This document shows positions 9,292-20,804 of a stretch of 64,000 nt of DNA, one piece after another. Origin of the DNA: Closterium sp. Naga37s-1 (Eukaryota; Streptophyta; Zygnematophyceae; Desmidiales; Closteriaceae). The stretch is taken from contig CANJKZ010000774.1 in assembly GCA_947471745.1 (NCBI GenBank), positions 3,082,001 to 3,146,000 on the forward strand. The letters are read 5' to 3'. The position numbers were made by a program, and so were the translations under genes. The notes under the pieces are model-generated. The model saw only the letters and a list, made by a program, of their open reading frames with translations. It was not told where the DNA came from and made no database searches. Each line of letters begins with the position of its first letter. Within the stretch, counting starts at the first letter, position 1.

Positions 9292-10746
9292 GCTTCAGCT
9301 GATGGTGGTGGTACTGCAGCTTCGGTAGCTGCCACTACCCATTCTTCTGCCGCCCAGTGTGCCGCCCAGTGTGCCGCCCCTGGCACTCTTTTCGAACACG
9401 GCGGCCTGCGGTGGATGCTGCCGCCCAGGTCGAGCATGGCTGCAGAAGTTGCCAAAAGCAGCAACCCACACAGCAATGAGGAACCATCAGCAGCAGCAGC
9501 AGCAGCAGCACCGGCAACAGTGGGGGTGAGAGCAGTGGTGTGGGTGGGCAGCAGCGACGAATGCCCATCTCTCATAACCCTCGCTCTGGAGCACAACCAG
9601 ACACCCATCCTCAGACTCGACCCCACCCACCTACCCGCTGCTGCTCCTGTCCCTGAAGCTGCTGCTGCTGCTGCTGCTGCTACTACTGACAGCAGCAGCA
9701 GCAACATCACCCCTCTCTTCCATCCAGTTGACCACTCCCGCTTGCTGCGCCGCCGCTACTTCCTCGTGGAAAAAACCAAGGACGCGTCTATAATCGGCAT
9801 CGTCGTGATCTCCCAATCCGCCGGCGCTGCCGCCGCCTCCACCCGCGCGACTGTCGCCGCCATTCGATCCGCAGCGGTGGCCGCGGGGAAGAAGGCGTAC
9901 GTGATTGCGATCAGGCGGCGGATCACGCCCGAAAAGCTCGCAAATTTCCCCGAGTGTGACGTGCTGGTGCTCGTGGCGTGTGCGGAGGGCGTGCTGCTGG
10001 ATGGCATGGGGCAGGGCAGCAGTGGGAGTGGCGGCGGTGGCAGTGGCAGTGGAAGCAGGGCGTTTTACGCGCCGGTGGTGACGCCGTTTGAGGCGCTGAT
10101 GGCTCTGGAAGAAGGGCGGGAGTGGACGGGAGAGTATCGGATGCTGCTGGATGGTGCTGGGGTGGGAGCAGGAGGAGGAGGAAGAGGAGGAGATGTGAGG
10201 AAGGGAGAGGTAGGGTCAGGGGAAGAAGGGGATGGGGAAGGTGGAGAGGATGCGGCTCCACGGTTCTCCTTTGTGAAAGGATCGCTGGTATCCCCCGCCC
10301 CTCACAAACCATCGTCTGCAGCACCATCAGCAACAACAACAGCAGCAGTATCGAATCAATCAGCTTTGGCCGTCCGGCAGGACATGGCTCTTTCTGCTCT
10401 GCCCGTTTCATCCGACTCCTTGGCCCTGGCTCAGGCATCCGGCCAATCAGGGTATGCCACGTCAGCGGCAGTGGAGGCGCGATCAGGATCGGAGTTCCTA
10501 GCACTGCGGCGTGACTATAAGGGGCTGGAGGTGCCCTGGTTCATGGCGCCTGGTGAGGCGCCTGGTGGGACGCCCAGGGAAGGGGGAGGGGATGCAAGAG
10601 GGGGAGGGAATGAGGGAGGAAGGGAGGATGGGGGAGCGGTGGGTGCTTTCATGCCGAATGTGGCTCCGGCTATTGATGCAGTGAGGGTGGTGGAGGGGCG
10701 GGAGGGGCGAGCAGCAATGTATGTGGATGAGCCACAGCGGGGATAA
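8126..10746 (+). CDS. DPH2: Diphthamide biosynthesis protein 2 (one frame break)
   Basis: DPH2 partners DPH1 in the cytosolic radical-SAM-type enzyme that transfers 3-amino-3-carboxypropyl to the modified histidine of elongation factor 2. ATG 8126 is the first in-frame start (MDVSEAFEIQQTASYIVTRG, then CLQFPDSLL). Family motifs follow: FYVLADA...CCVDEVSPCHV with HYGHACMS (cysteines near the cluster site, about 8610-8720), WVGSSDECPSL, LLRRRYFLVEKTKDASIIGI, AGKKAYVIAIRRRITPEKLA, ECDVLVLVACAEG, APVVTPFEALMALEEGREWT and GLEVPWFMAPG before the stop at 10744. At about 870 codons it is far longer than usual, through Ala, Ser, Gly and acidic low-complexity inserts. At the A7 tract (8432-8438) the frame changes: an 8th A, or a -1 shift, joins the two halves with no stop between. 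No intron is needed. Confidence 0.88.
9249..9298. repeat. GCT triplet repeat in DPH2 (poly-Ala)
   Basis: About 14 GCT units code for an Ala run inside DPH2. Similar Ala/Ser triplet runs occur near 9490, 9655-9710 and 10320-10350. They account for much of the extra length of this protein and sit between, not within, the conserved motifs. Confidence 0.85.
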
Positions 10747-10776
10747 GGGAGGGTGATAGTAGTGTTGGTGTGTGTG

Positions 10777-11052
10777 ACTATAAGGGGCTGGAGATGTCCT
10801 GGTTCATGGCGCCTGGTGAGACGCCAGGGGAAGGGGGAGCAGGAAGAGGTTGAAGGAGAAGAAGGAAGAGGGTAGGGCACTGAGTGGTCAGGGAATGGCC
10901 AATGGGTGGGGGGGAAGGGGGAGGGGTTGGTGAAGCTGTGGGGGTGCTTTCGTGTCGAAAGTGGCTCTGGCGATTGAGGTGGTGAGGGTGGTGGAGGAGG
11001 GGAGGGAGGGCCGTGCTGCAGGGTGTGGGGATGAGCAGCAGCAGGGATAAGG
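10777..11052 (+). pseudogene. Tandem partial copy of the DPH2 3' end
   Basis: Sequence resembling the last 235 bp of DPH2 (10512-10746) is repeated here: GACTATAAGGGGCTGGAGAT at its start, GCGCCTGGTGAGACGCC, then GTGGCTCTGGCGATTGAGGT and GAGCAGCAGCAGGGATAAGG at its end. Indels break the frame. The truncated DPH2 copy at 50769-51671 is followed by the same kind of partial repeat, so this tail probably arose before the locus was duplicated. Confidence 0.75.
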
Positions 11053-11339
11053 GAGGATGGTTGCCCTGGCTGTCGGTTGTCGGTTGCCAGTTGGTAGGAG
11101 GGGCGATTGTCGGTGCTTGCCCTGGGAAGGCCGGGCAGGGGCGGGTGAAGGTGAAGCAGGGGGCGGGGGAGTAATGAGGGGTCTTGTTTAATGTTAGACA
11201 AAGTGAAAACTTTTAATCATATACCTGCAGTTTCAGAAACGTCATTCACCTGTGTACAATAAAGTGCAGTTGATTCAGGTACCGTATGAGTGACATGACA
11301 TATATGAGATCATGGCGCTCTTTTTAACACACACCCTTG

Positions 11340-11820
11340 TACCGTCAGCCCCCGGATAGAAGCGCCCCTGGGGGGTATAAAAACACACTGTTTTTTAGGG
11401 GGTGCGCTTATAATCGAGGAATTTTATAAGCGCCGGCGTTTATAAAATGGCAAAAATAATTTCTATCTGTTTTACACCAAACTGTAGATCTCGTTCAGCC
11501 GATTGTAATCGAGTCGAAAACATATAGGGTCCCGAATATGATTCTCGCACAGCTTGGCAGGAAGTGATTCCCTGCCAACTCAAACTAACAGAATGACAGC
11601 ACATGCTGACTAGACGCGCAAAAAGTGAGATCAGAGTGTGGGAAATCAAATTTGTAGTTCGTTTCCCTGATAATGTGAAATTTGTTTCTGTATTTCATCA
11701 GGTTTTCAAATGAAAAACCAACATGGGCTTATAATCGAGGACCGGATATAAGCGCCGTCATCCTTTTATAAGCGCCGGCGCTTATCCGAGGCCTGCGCTT
11801 CTATCCGGGGGCTTACGGTA
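11340..11820. mobile_element. MITE with 24-26 bp terminal inverted repeats and TA target site
   Basis: The left end (TA)CCGTCAGCCCCCGGATAG and right end CTATCCGGGGGCTTACGG(TA) are inverted repeats over 26 bp with one mismatch, including the outer TA. Inside, palindromic words such as TTATAAGCGCCGGCGCTTAT and CTTATAATCGAGGA recur near both ends. There is no transposase frame. Size, TA flanks and subterminal repeats fit a non-autonomous Tc1/mariner or pogo-type element; the superfamily is inferred. Confidence 0.75.
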
Positions 11821-11912
11821 TCGAAATCGTTCAGCCTCTCCCTCGATCTTGCCGCGTCTGTTCTGCTCCTTTCCCGTCGCGTCCTCCTGCCCTCCGCTCC
11901 CCGCACCCCAGC

Positions 11913-14900
11913 CAGGGCCTCAGATATCAGGAAAAAAACCCTGAAATTCCTGATTTTGGCAGTCCATTCTCAACCTACCCTGAAAAACCAGTGTTAAGAT
12001 TTTTGTGGGACTGATCTTTCAGCCTTTTTTGTGAGGCCACACTGAAATTTCAGTTTTTTTTTTCCAAGTACACTGATGCCACAACGTTGAAACGAAACTA
12101 ACACTGAAAGCGATTCTTACCTGTGTCGTGTGGATTTGACCGCAATTACAGGAAATCTCAGATTCCTGTGGTGTAGGCACCGCGGGGCGAGACGAACCAG
12201 TGAAATTTTGCCTCAAATTCACGATTGAGAGGTGCTTTGTTGGCGCGGCGCCACACATCATTGGGCCGTTTTGCTGCAGCATCTTTTCTTGGCCAATCCG
12301 AACGTGGCCAGTGGCCACCATGTGGTGCTGGAGGGCTGCCAACGTTCCTGCCCCGTTGACAACCCAGCCCATGCACCGTGGTTGCCATCCAAGGGCCCCT
12401 TCTTCTCCAAGCTTTGCATCCGAAGCTGGGTTTCCCCCTTTCTTCCTAGTGTACCACCAAGAGGCAGCCAGCCGTGGCTTGTGATTTTTCTGGAAACAAT
12501 CCCTCTCGTTGTCGCTAGCTTAGATGTGAGGCCGTCCCCGCTGCTTACCATGGTGGAACACCTTGACGGCACGGAAACAAACGACGAACGCGGCGGTCAG
12601 GCGCATCGCCAGCCGCCTGTAGTCCGTTCTGAAGCAGTTACGGGCCTCGATTTATTGTTTTCGAGCATAGCGGAAGTCAACGACAACGAGAAGCCACCAG
12701 ATCCCGAGCCGCCCGACAAAATCCCGTTCGAACACATCGATGAGGAGGGTTGGTGTGTATCCCCGACAGCGCCAGTCACGGAGCAGGACAGCTCGCCGCC
12801 TCCAGCTGAAAAACTGGCTCCCGAACCCGTGACCAAGAAATCCAGCCGATACATGCAGCCAACGCTGCCATGGTTTACAAAGGGCGCTGACGACGGAGCT
12901 ACCCCGCCTTCGCCAACCGACCAACGGTCGTCGCTCGTGATTGCCGGCCCACAGGAGTCGCCATCGGTTCCTGGTCCTTCTAAGAAGTCAGGACGCGACG
13001 CGATTTACGCTGAGTCTCTGTATAAGTACAAGACCGAGTGGCTAGACAGGTTTCCATGGCTCATTCTTTTGCGGCAATCTGACGGTCTCCCAGCTTTCAA
13101 GTGCTCTATCTGTACCGAGCATGCAGGTTACTCTGGAAAGTGTGGGAAGGGCGGGAGGGGTGCGTCGGACGTACAGACGCAGGCTTTCAAGAGACATGCT
13201 GCAACAACGAAGCACAAAGAGGTGGTCAAGCACCAGGAAAAGCTTCTTGCTGAAGCTGGCCGGCAGCCACGGATCAATGGTGACAACCTCGCTCGCGACA
13301 CCAAGAAGGAACGCGTCATCGCGCTGTGCGACTCTCTGCTCTTCGTAACCAAGCAAGATGCACCCATTGAGTTATGGATGAATCTTGTTCGCTATCTCGC
13401 GGCGAAGAAGGTTCCAGGATTCCCCGCGAAGGGATACGGAACCTATTACACAACGTGAGTACCCGCTGTCAGATATTGTTCGTGATGTTGCTTTTGTTTA
13501 CCTTTTGTGTAAGCACTAATATTGGCTCACATGCTCCACAGGTACGGCTTTGGGCAACTAACACAAGCGATTGCCACGTGGTTGCACACAACGCAACTCC
13601 AGCACCTCCTTACAAGTCCTTACATCAGAATTACATGTGACGAGAGCACGTACAGGTGCCGGGGAAAGCACATGATCATATTCGCGACCTTCATCCAGGA
13701 GAATCGCGTCGTCACCGAGTTCCTTGCCCTTCTGACCGTGGAGAAGTGCGACGCCGCCTCTCTACTCTACGTGTTTGTGTCCCACCTGCAGGCCCTCGGC
13801 ATCGAGCTTGCCAAGATCGCTGGTATGAGCACCGATGGCGCGAGTGTGATGATGGGAAGCAAGAATGGTCTTGTCGCTCGACTGTGCCTCCGCATACCGC
13901 ATCTTGTCTCGAGCCACTGCATAGCCCACAGGTACGTTCGCTTTTGTACTAGCGCCAATCCTGATTATCCGTATCTCGGCCTTGCTGATACTCCGTGTTG
14001 CATGTTTGTGTTGTGATGTGCCTGCAGGGAGGCCCTCGCGGCAAAAGATGCAGCGGATGCAATCCCCGAGTTCGACATGGTGGACGGGCTGATCCGTCAA
14101 GTCGCAGAGTATCTCGGCCGTTCCAGCCCCTGGCACCAACGATTTTTGGAGCTGCAGGAACTCTTCACGGCTACGAATCTGGAGCTTCAAGGCATTCATC
14201 AAGTTCGCTGGCTCTCCAGGGGTGATGCCGTTCTGCGAACGGTGACGGTCTTCCCTGGGACGAAACTCTGTATCAGCTCGCCACCAGCTACAGGTTCCAT
14301 TTCTTGTTGTTCTTTCTTGCAGACGTGCTCGAGCAGCTGAACATCTTGAACAAGTCCTTCCAACAGCGAGAGGTGAGCAACAAGTCCTTTCAACGTGTGC
14401 TGCACTTCTCATGATGTCTAGTTCTTGTATGCGTGACTTCTTTGCGTGTATGTCAATGCATTTATATTGTGGGAGCTTAAGCATAACACATATTGTTTGA
14501 TAAATCACCCCCCCGGCTCGCTTTCCTTGTGTCCCTCTGTGTTATTTCTGTCGACCTCTCATAGCTTGACATCGCAGGTGTCCATGCGCAGATCAGGAGA
14601 ACCATGTCTCACCTGGAGACCCGCTACGTCGACTGCGGCGACGATTTTGGAGGCGGGTTGAGTGCGCGCCTGTCCCCGTTCATCTTGAAGTACGGGCCTG
14701 ACAGTGACAAGCCCGAGGTGACGGTGCAGGGTGTGGACTCTGACGGTCGGCCGACTACACACAAGTTCCAACTGCATGAGAACCCAAGCGAGGACTACCC
14801 AACTCTGGGAACACACGACGCCTGCGTCGATCTCTGCACATCATTTGCCGAGACGCTCGTCAGTAACCTCAGGAAGAGGTTTGAAGACTTGGACAACCTG

Positions 14901-15889
14901 GTGGGAGTGAGGCTCTTCATGCCAGACGAGTACCCGCCTGGGAGAGCGGTGCGCCACAAACAGTGTGTCGAGTGGCTCATGTCACTCGTCTTGCTGTTCA
15001 GGGCACAGGAAACTGACCACATCCTTCCAGGTACTCGCATTTTGTGCACCCTTGTTGTCCATGATTCTCTTTGTTCCTATGTTTCAACAGTGCCATGCAT
15101 ACACGGTATACCATGCCAAGCCATCCAATCTAACTGACAATCTCCCTTATGTTTTGTGTGGCAGGGATCGACAAACTGCGGGCGATGAAAGAACTGCGTG
15201 CCTTCTGCCCCATCCTCGCAGGTGCCCCGAATAACGAGCGAAGCTTCCATGCCGGGCTAACAGCGATGCTGAAGATAGGCGATTGGACGACTAGCTACCC
15301 CAACCTCGTGCGTCTCTGGGTGGCTGTCGCAGTGCTGCCGCTGAGCACAGTGGAATGTGAGCGCGGGTTTTCCCGCCAGAATATCATCAAATCGTGGCAG
15401 CGTGGGAGCCTCAAAGACGCTCGGCTTGAAGATCTCGTCACGATGTCGCTCCTCGACTACGAGCCTGACTACAACGAACTGGTGAAAATCTAGTGCAGCT
15501 ACAAGAAGCGCCGGCCATTTGGCAATGTGGCAGCACCTCCAGCAAGAGAGGGGGAGGGAAGTGGCAGGGGAAAGGAGGCACTTGAGGAGTGGGAAGAACC
15601 AAAGGCGCAGGGGAGTGATGATGAGTCTGATTCCAATGCTGATACATGCATGACTCCTATTAGATAAGAGTAGCTGCTATTTTCTAGGAAGCTACTATAC
15701 TCCTGAATTTTAAATCAAGACTTTATAAGGGTTTCAGCTTTTTTACTAGTGGAACCCTGATGGATCAGTCTCTTTTTTAGCACAACACTGTCATTTCAGG
15801 CTTTTTTTTTTAGGAACACTATCAATCAGAGTTTACGCACAAGGGGACCCTGAAGGGTATACAACCCTAAAAGCGAATCTGAGGCCCTG
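11913..15889 (+). mobile_element. hAT-superfamily DNA transposon
   Basis: Terminal inverted repeats CAGGGCCTCAGAT (11913-11925) and ATCTGAGGCCCTG (15877-15889) are perfect over 13 bp. They are flanked by an exact 8-bp target duplication ACCCCAGC (11905-11912 and 15890-15897), the size hAT elements make. The body holds one spliced transposase gene. T-runs and CACTG/CTGAAA words fill the subterminal regions at both ends, as expected for transposase-binding zones. Confidence 0.95.
12550..15667 (+). pseudogene. hAT transposase, five exons, frameshift plus in-frame stop
   Basis: Exons 12550-13454, 13542-13931, 14028-14372, 14565-15030 and 15165-15667 join in frame at GT-AG introns of 87, 96, 192 and 134 bp. 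ATG 12550 lies in ACCATGG; the open frame extends further upstream without ATG. Exon 1 encodes a Cys/His finger (FKCSICTEHAGYSG...FKRHAATTKHKEVV). Exon 2 has the catalytic-core start (TCDESTYRCRGK, GMSTDGASVMMGSKNG, SHCIAH). Exon 3 has VRWLSRGDAV and FLADVLEQLNILNKSFQQRE. Exon 5 has the hAT dimerisation motif (LPLSTVECERGFSRQNIIKS, LEDLVTMSLLDYEP). In exon 3 the frame changes between VLRTVTVFP and WDETLYQLATSYR (about 14245-14260). A TAG at 15491-15493 is followed by a coding-like acidic tail to TAA 15665-15667, so it may be a recent nonsense mutation or the true end. The finger-plus-hAT arrangement resembles ZNF862-type proteins. Confidence 0.85.
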
Positions 15890-15897
15890 ACCCCAGC

Positions 15898-16618
15898 TCC
15901 TCGTCAACTCGGGCGAAACGTTCCAAACCTCTCTAACCCACTTCACCATTCCTTGTCAACTATTTTGTGCACGTTGGGTGACTTCCCACCAGGGCTGTCG
16001 CTACCAGGGTGTTTGCCCTGCTGGATCTTGAATTCCAGGGCTGGGGTGCCCTTGAAAACAGAAATTGATGGGTTGAAACATTTTTGGCCCTGATTCCTTA
16101 CAGGGCTGATTTGGGTCTTAGGCCTGGTGTGTGGGGGTTAGAATTTAGGCGAGCCCTGGAACAAAATCTTTCGAGCCCCCACCCCTCCCCCCTCCCAACT
16201 CCTCCACTCCTCCCTCCCCCCTTTTTTATCCTGGTAGCATCCAACCTGGCAAATAGGAGTTGCGTGGTTGGCAAACAAATAAACTCAACCTTGTTGTAGT
16301 ACTTGCAGAGTGTAGCTGTAAGCTTTGTAGTTGAAATGAGGTTGCAGAATTTTCCGCGCCAAACCTGATTTAAGGGAGGAAAAACTGCAGCCCTGAAGCC
16401 TAAAGGGCCAAGATTCTTCCAGACCCTGCTAAATACAGGGTCATACATGCCGGGCCCCCTGATTTGTCTGGGGGCCCCAAAACCAAACGACAGGCCTGCT
16501 TCCCACACAAGATTCCAGATTTGCCAGTCCAGGCAGCAACTTTTGCGCAGTGTAGGGAACGAAAATGACCCAACCCCCGCGAGCATGTCGCATTCTCAGT
16601 GTTGACAATGGGACAGAG
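15898..16618. other. Intergenic, no supported gene
   Basis: After the hAT element there are several loosely repeated words of the type CAGGGCTG/CAGGGTC in both orientations, a pyrimidine-rich stretch (16170-16230) and short frames without recognisable motifs. I found no matching terminal repeats or target duplication. It is the left target flank of chromovirus E. Confidence 0.5.
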
Positions 16619-16623
16619 CAGCC

Positions 16624-16949
16624 TGTTACGGGTGCAATGAATCGAGGTAGCGAGGATTGCACTAGAGTGTTCAATGAGTACAAAGTATGAGCGAAGGCAT
16701 GAGCGAATACTTATACGCGAAGCATGCAAACGGTAACTCGGTGCGTGCGAGCTAGATAATGCTACGCTGGCGCGAGGTTCGGGCTAGTCCCGAAGCGTAG
16801 GCCAACTCGGCTGCTCCAGCAGTGCGAGGATTGGTGAAACAGTGCACGCGAAGTTGGCGAAGTCCCGTTAGCAGTAACAGGCGAACAACGGCTGCTGCTG
16901 TATGTGATGTTGACGGTCGCGGTAAGGAATGTCGAGAAAATTACTTGCA
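16624..16949 (-). repeat. 3' LTR of chromovirus E
   Basis: On the plus strand it runs from TGTTACGGGTGCAATG to GAGAAAATTACTTGCA, matching 46766-47091 end to end. The 5-bp CAGCC lies immediately outside. The stop codon of the chromodomain frame is one base away from this LTR. Confidence 0.93.
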
Positions 16950-16950
16950 G

Positions 16951-17256
16951 CTACGCGAGTGCGTGTAAATCGCTGAAACCCCGGCTCCTCAGGTACACTT
17001 GTAGGGCAGGGTGGTTTTCGATGTTGGCCAGGGGCACCCAGCTATCCTCAGTTGGCGTGCGGTCCTTCCAGCGAACGAGGAACTCGATCCTCTTGATGCA
17101 TGTGGGGTGTCGAATCCGATGGCTCAAAATCTTCTCGGGCTCAACGATCGGCTCTGATGCAGGGCGAGTCATGGATGGCGGGCGGTGACAAGGCAGTTGG
17201 CTCGTGATTGGGATGTAAGGGCGAAACAGGCTAACATGGAATGATGGGCTGATGTA
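16951..17256 (-). pseudogene. Chromodomain (C-terminus of chromovirus E integrase)
   Basis: The minus frame from about 17172 to the TAG at 16953-16951 encodes EPEKILSHRIRHPTCIKRIE, FLVRWKDRTPTEDSWVPLAN and IENHPALQVYL, the aromatic-cage and fold pattern of a chromodomain. In chromoviruses this domain at the integrase C-terminus steers insertion to marked chromatin. It is separated from the integrase core by copia D (17262-24553). The residues between the domain and D (17173-17256) are the linker. Confidence 0.88.
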
Positions 17257-17261
17257 CCAGT

Positions 17262-17393
17262 TGTCAAACTTATATATAGCTTACATTGTGTAGGCTGTAG
17301 TGGGGTAGCCCATAAGGGGTACAACCCAATTAGGGTTAGTACTTGAACCCAACTCTTTGCTAGTTCATTCATTCTCGTTCGTTCTTTCTAACA
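17262..17393 (+). repeat. 5' LTR of copia D
   Basis: Begins TGTCAAACTTATATATAGC and ends TTCTTTCTAACA. The pair 24422-24553 differs at four sites. The primer site TGGTTTCATAGCAGG follows at once at 17394. Confidence 0.95.
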
Positions 17394-17445
17394 TGGTTTC
17401 ATAGCAGGTCCCTTCCTAGGACCGCTTTTTTTTTTGGCCCACCAC
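17394..17445 (+). promoter_or_regulatory. PBS, hairpin and GGCCCACCAC block of copia D
   Basis: TGGTTTCATAGCAGG (17394-17408) is a degenerate initiator-Met tRNA primer site. A 5-bp stem GGTCC (17407-17411) / GGACC (17419-17423) follows; its bases differ from the GTTCCC/GGGAAC stems of A and I but pairing is kept. A T run leads to GGCCCACCAC at 17436-17445. Confidence 0.65.
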
Positions 17446-18600
17446 CTGCTGCCTTGCTAGCCACTCTCGACCCTAGGCCCCGGCCCGTAGCCTCGCGCCC
17501 GTCGCCCCTAGGCCCCGGCCCCGTCGCCACCCCTAGCCCGGCTCGACGCCCCTAGGCATGTCGCCCCTAGCCCAGCCCCCCGTCGCCCGTCGCGACCCCC
17601 GTCGCCCGTTGCCCGTCGCGACCCCTGTCGCCCGTCGCCCCTAGCCTCGGCCCCACGGCCCCTCGCGACCCATCGCCCCGTCGCTACTAGCCTAGGCCCC
17701 ACGGCCCCTCGCGACCCGTCGCCCCTAGCCTAGGCCCAGGCTCCGCGGCCCGTCGCCCCGTCGCCCCTAGCCTATGCCCAGGCTCCGCGGCCCGTCGCCC
17801 CGTCGCCCCTAGCCTAGGCCCCTCGGCCCCACAGCCCCTCGTGACCCGTCGCCCCTTGGCGTCGCCCCTAGCCCGGCCCCCCGTTGCCCGTCGCCTGTAG
17901 CGACCCCCGTCACCCATTCGCCCGTCGCGACCCCTGTCGCCCGTCGCCCCTAGCCTCGGCCCCATGGCCCCTCGTGACCCGTCGCCCCGTCGGCCCTAGC
18001 CTAGGCCCCACGGCCCCTCGCGACCCATCGCCCCTAGCCTAGGCCCAGGCCCCGCGGCCCGACGCACCTAGGCCCCCGGCCCCTCGGCCCCGTCGCCCTA
18101 GGCACCCTGCCCCTTGGCCCCCGGCCCGAACCCCCCCCCTAGGCCCCCGGCACCTCGGCCACTTGGCCCCTTGGCCCCTCGGCCCGACCCCCCCCTAGGC
18201 CCTCAGCCCCTCGGCCCCTGGCCCCGCGGCCCGACCCCCCCCCCCTAAACCCTCGGCCCCCTGGCCCCTCGGCCCCTGGCCCCACGGCCCGACCCTCCCT
18301 AGGCCCACGGTACCTCGGCCCCTTGGCCCCTCGGCCCGACCCCCCCCTAGGCCCTCGGCCCCTCGGCCCCCTGGCCCCTCGGCCCATGGCCCCGCGGCCC
18401 GACGCTCCCTAGGCCCCCGGCACCTCGGCCCCTTGGCCCCTCGGCCCATAGGCCCCTTGAATCCTGACCCCCCTTCCCCTCGGCCCATAGGCCCCTTGAA
18501 TCCTGACCCCCCTTCCCCTCAGCCCCTGCAACTGCTCTTGCTACTGTTGCTACTGCTGCTTCTACTGCTGCTACTGCTACTGCTGCCACTGCTGCTCCTG
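17446..18600 (+). repeat. GC-rich tandem-repeat leader of copia D
   Basis: Two repeat zones: units around CGTCGCCCCTAGCCTAGGCC (17500-18080) and units around GGCCCCTCGGCCC (18080-18520), including a 48-bp exact doublet near 18440-18525. A CTGCTACTG triplet tract precedes the gag ATG. Confidence 0.75.
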
Positions 18601-20804
18601 CGTACTGCGCCCCGATGGCTTCGCTTCGAGCTCTTGTGTTTGATCATGAGGGCAGACCGATTCAGTTTGACACGTGGCTTGACGATCTGCAGCTGTACCT
18701 ACTAAGCGATTCTAAGGAGAGTGTTTCGCTGTTTGACCTAGCGTCAGGCACCGCTACTGCCCCTCCCGCCACAGCTGACTCGCTCACAGTGGCTTACTCG
18801 CGACGCTGCTGCCCGCTTAGCCATTCGCAACCACCTGCCGTTAGCCGAATGTGCTCACTTCGGACAGCACAGGACAGCACAGGCACTGTACGACGCTGTA
18901 GTCGCTCGCTACTCCTCGCCTGCCACTGCTACTCTAGGCCGACTGCTACTGCCCTACCTGTTCCCCGTGCTGTCAGCTTTTGCCACGGTAGAGGACCTGG
19001 TTTCCCACCTGCGCACTAGCGACGCTCGCTACCGCGCTACCGTCCCTGCTGAGTTCCTTGACAGGAACCAGCCCCCGATGTTCATCACCCTCTACTTCAT
19101 AGTCACTCGCCTCCCTGACTCTCTTCGCTCTGTAAGGGACCACTTTCTCTCCCTTGACCCCACCTCCCTCACTGTTCACCTCCTCGAGCAGCACCTCTTC
19201 GAATCTGAGATTCGTGCAGTTGCTGTAGGTGCTGCTCGTGGCACTCCGCGCTCGCCCTTCTTTGAGGGGTGCTCCCCCTCCCCCCTTGCCCCCTCCTACG
19301 CCTCTGCTGCTGCTGCAGATGTCTCTGTTGCTGAGGACGTCGGGGCTGCTTTTGCTAGTGCGAAGCGCCGCATCAGCAAGGGCAAGGGTGGCAGGGGTGG
19401 CGGAGGTGGCAACAGTGGTGGTGGGGGTGGCAGCGGAAGTGGTGGTGGGGGCAGCAGTGGAGGTGGTGGCGGCGGTGGGACTGGTGGCGGGAATGGGGGC
19501 TCTGGTGGCGGCGGTGATGGCAGCGGTGGGAGTGGTGGCAGTGGAGGCGGTGGGAGTGGTGGCGGTAGGACTGGACCTCGGCGTGGAGGCCCTGGTGGTG
19601 GCCAGCGACAGCAGCAGCAGCGTCGGAGCGAGACCCAGTCACCCCAGCAGCTCCGTGAGTGGTTGTTTCAGCGTGGTACATCTGGGGGTAGTGATAGCTG
19701 CCCGTATGTCATTCGCACGGGTGACCGTGCTGGTCAGACATGCGGGAAGCTTCACACTCAGCACCGCTGCTTCTCCCGCCTCGACGACGCCTGGCGTGCT
19801 GAGTTTGGTGACGAGGTCGAGCGCCCTCGCTGGGCAGATTTTCTTAGGTCTGGTGTTGCTATCTTTGACCTAGACTTTGATGTTATCCTTTCTACTATGT
19901 ATGCTTTGTCTGCTAGTGCTGAGGGTGACTGTTACCGGTGTGTGCCACTTGACCCAGGTATAGCGGCTGCTGCTCTAGGTGCTAGTGAGTCTAGTACTCT
20001 CCCTGGTACTGCGCCTGCTGAGGCCTTGCACACCTTCACGTTGGACTCCGGCGCCTCGCGCTATTTCTTTCATGACAGCACCACCCTCACTCCTCTCCCT
20101 GCACCTGCCCGGTCAGACTGGCTGACCCCTCCGGGGGCCCGGTCGTGGCCCATTCCTCCACTGTCCTCCCGTGTCCGGCGGTTCCGTCCGGCTCACTGTC
20201 AGGTCTTCACCTCCCCACGTTCACTCGTCGGCCAGGGTCGAGTCTGTACACACTCGCTACCGAGCCTCCTCAAGTAGCTGCGTCTGCTCAGGTGTTCGCG
20301 TCAGGTCAGGTAGCACCCCCTTGCTCGTGTCGCCTCCTGTCGCACCAGACTCTTCTGTGGCACCACCGCCTGGGTCACCCCTCCCTGCCACGCCTTCGTG
20401 GCATGCACTTTCGTCTTCTTGTCTCTGGTCTACCCAGGTCTCTGCCTCCCCTTCCGCCCTCGCCTTCCTTGCGTCGAGGGGCGGTAGCGCGCCGCTCCTC
20501 ACTCCTCCTCGTTTCCCCCGACGATTGCTCCCCTGTAGACTCTCCACATGGACGTGTGGGGCCCAGCTCACGTCAGTGGAGAGAGCCTCGAGTGCTACTT
20601 TCTGCTGGTAGTTGACGACTACACGCGGTACACCGAGGTCTTCCCCTTGCGCAGCAAGGGTCAGGTCGTTGATGTCTTGATCCCTTGGATCCGCACAGTC
20701 CGTCTCCAGCTCCGCGAGCAGTTCCGACAGGACCTTCCTGTCCTACGTCTCCACTCTGACAGAGGTGGTGAGTTCGCCTCCAACCTCTTGCGGGACTTTT
20801 GTCG

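Noticed and set aside
14294..14322. 29-bp GT-AG intron in the hAT transposase
   Set aside because: Reading straight through gives the conserved YRFHFLLFFLADVLEQLN sequence, so there is no intron here; the frame change lies upstream.
15960..16600. Second hAT-like element suggested by repeated CAGGG words
   Set aside because: No pair of matching inverted ends with an 8-bp duplication could be found.
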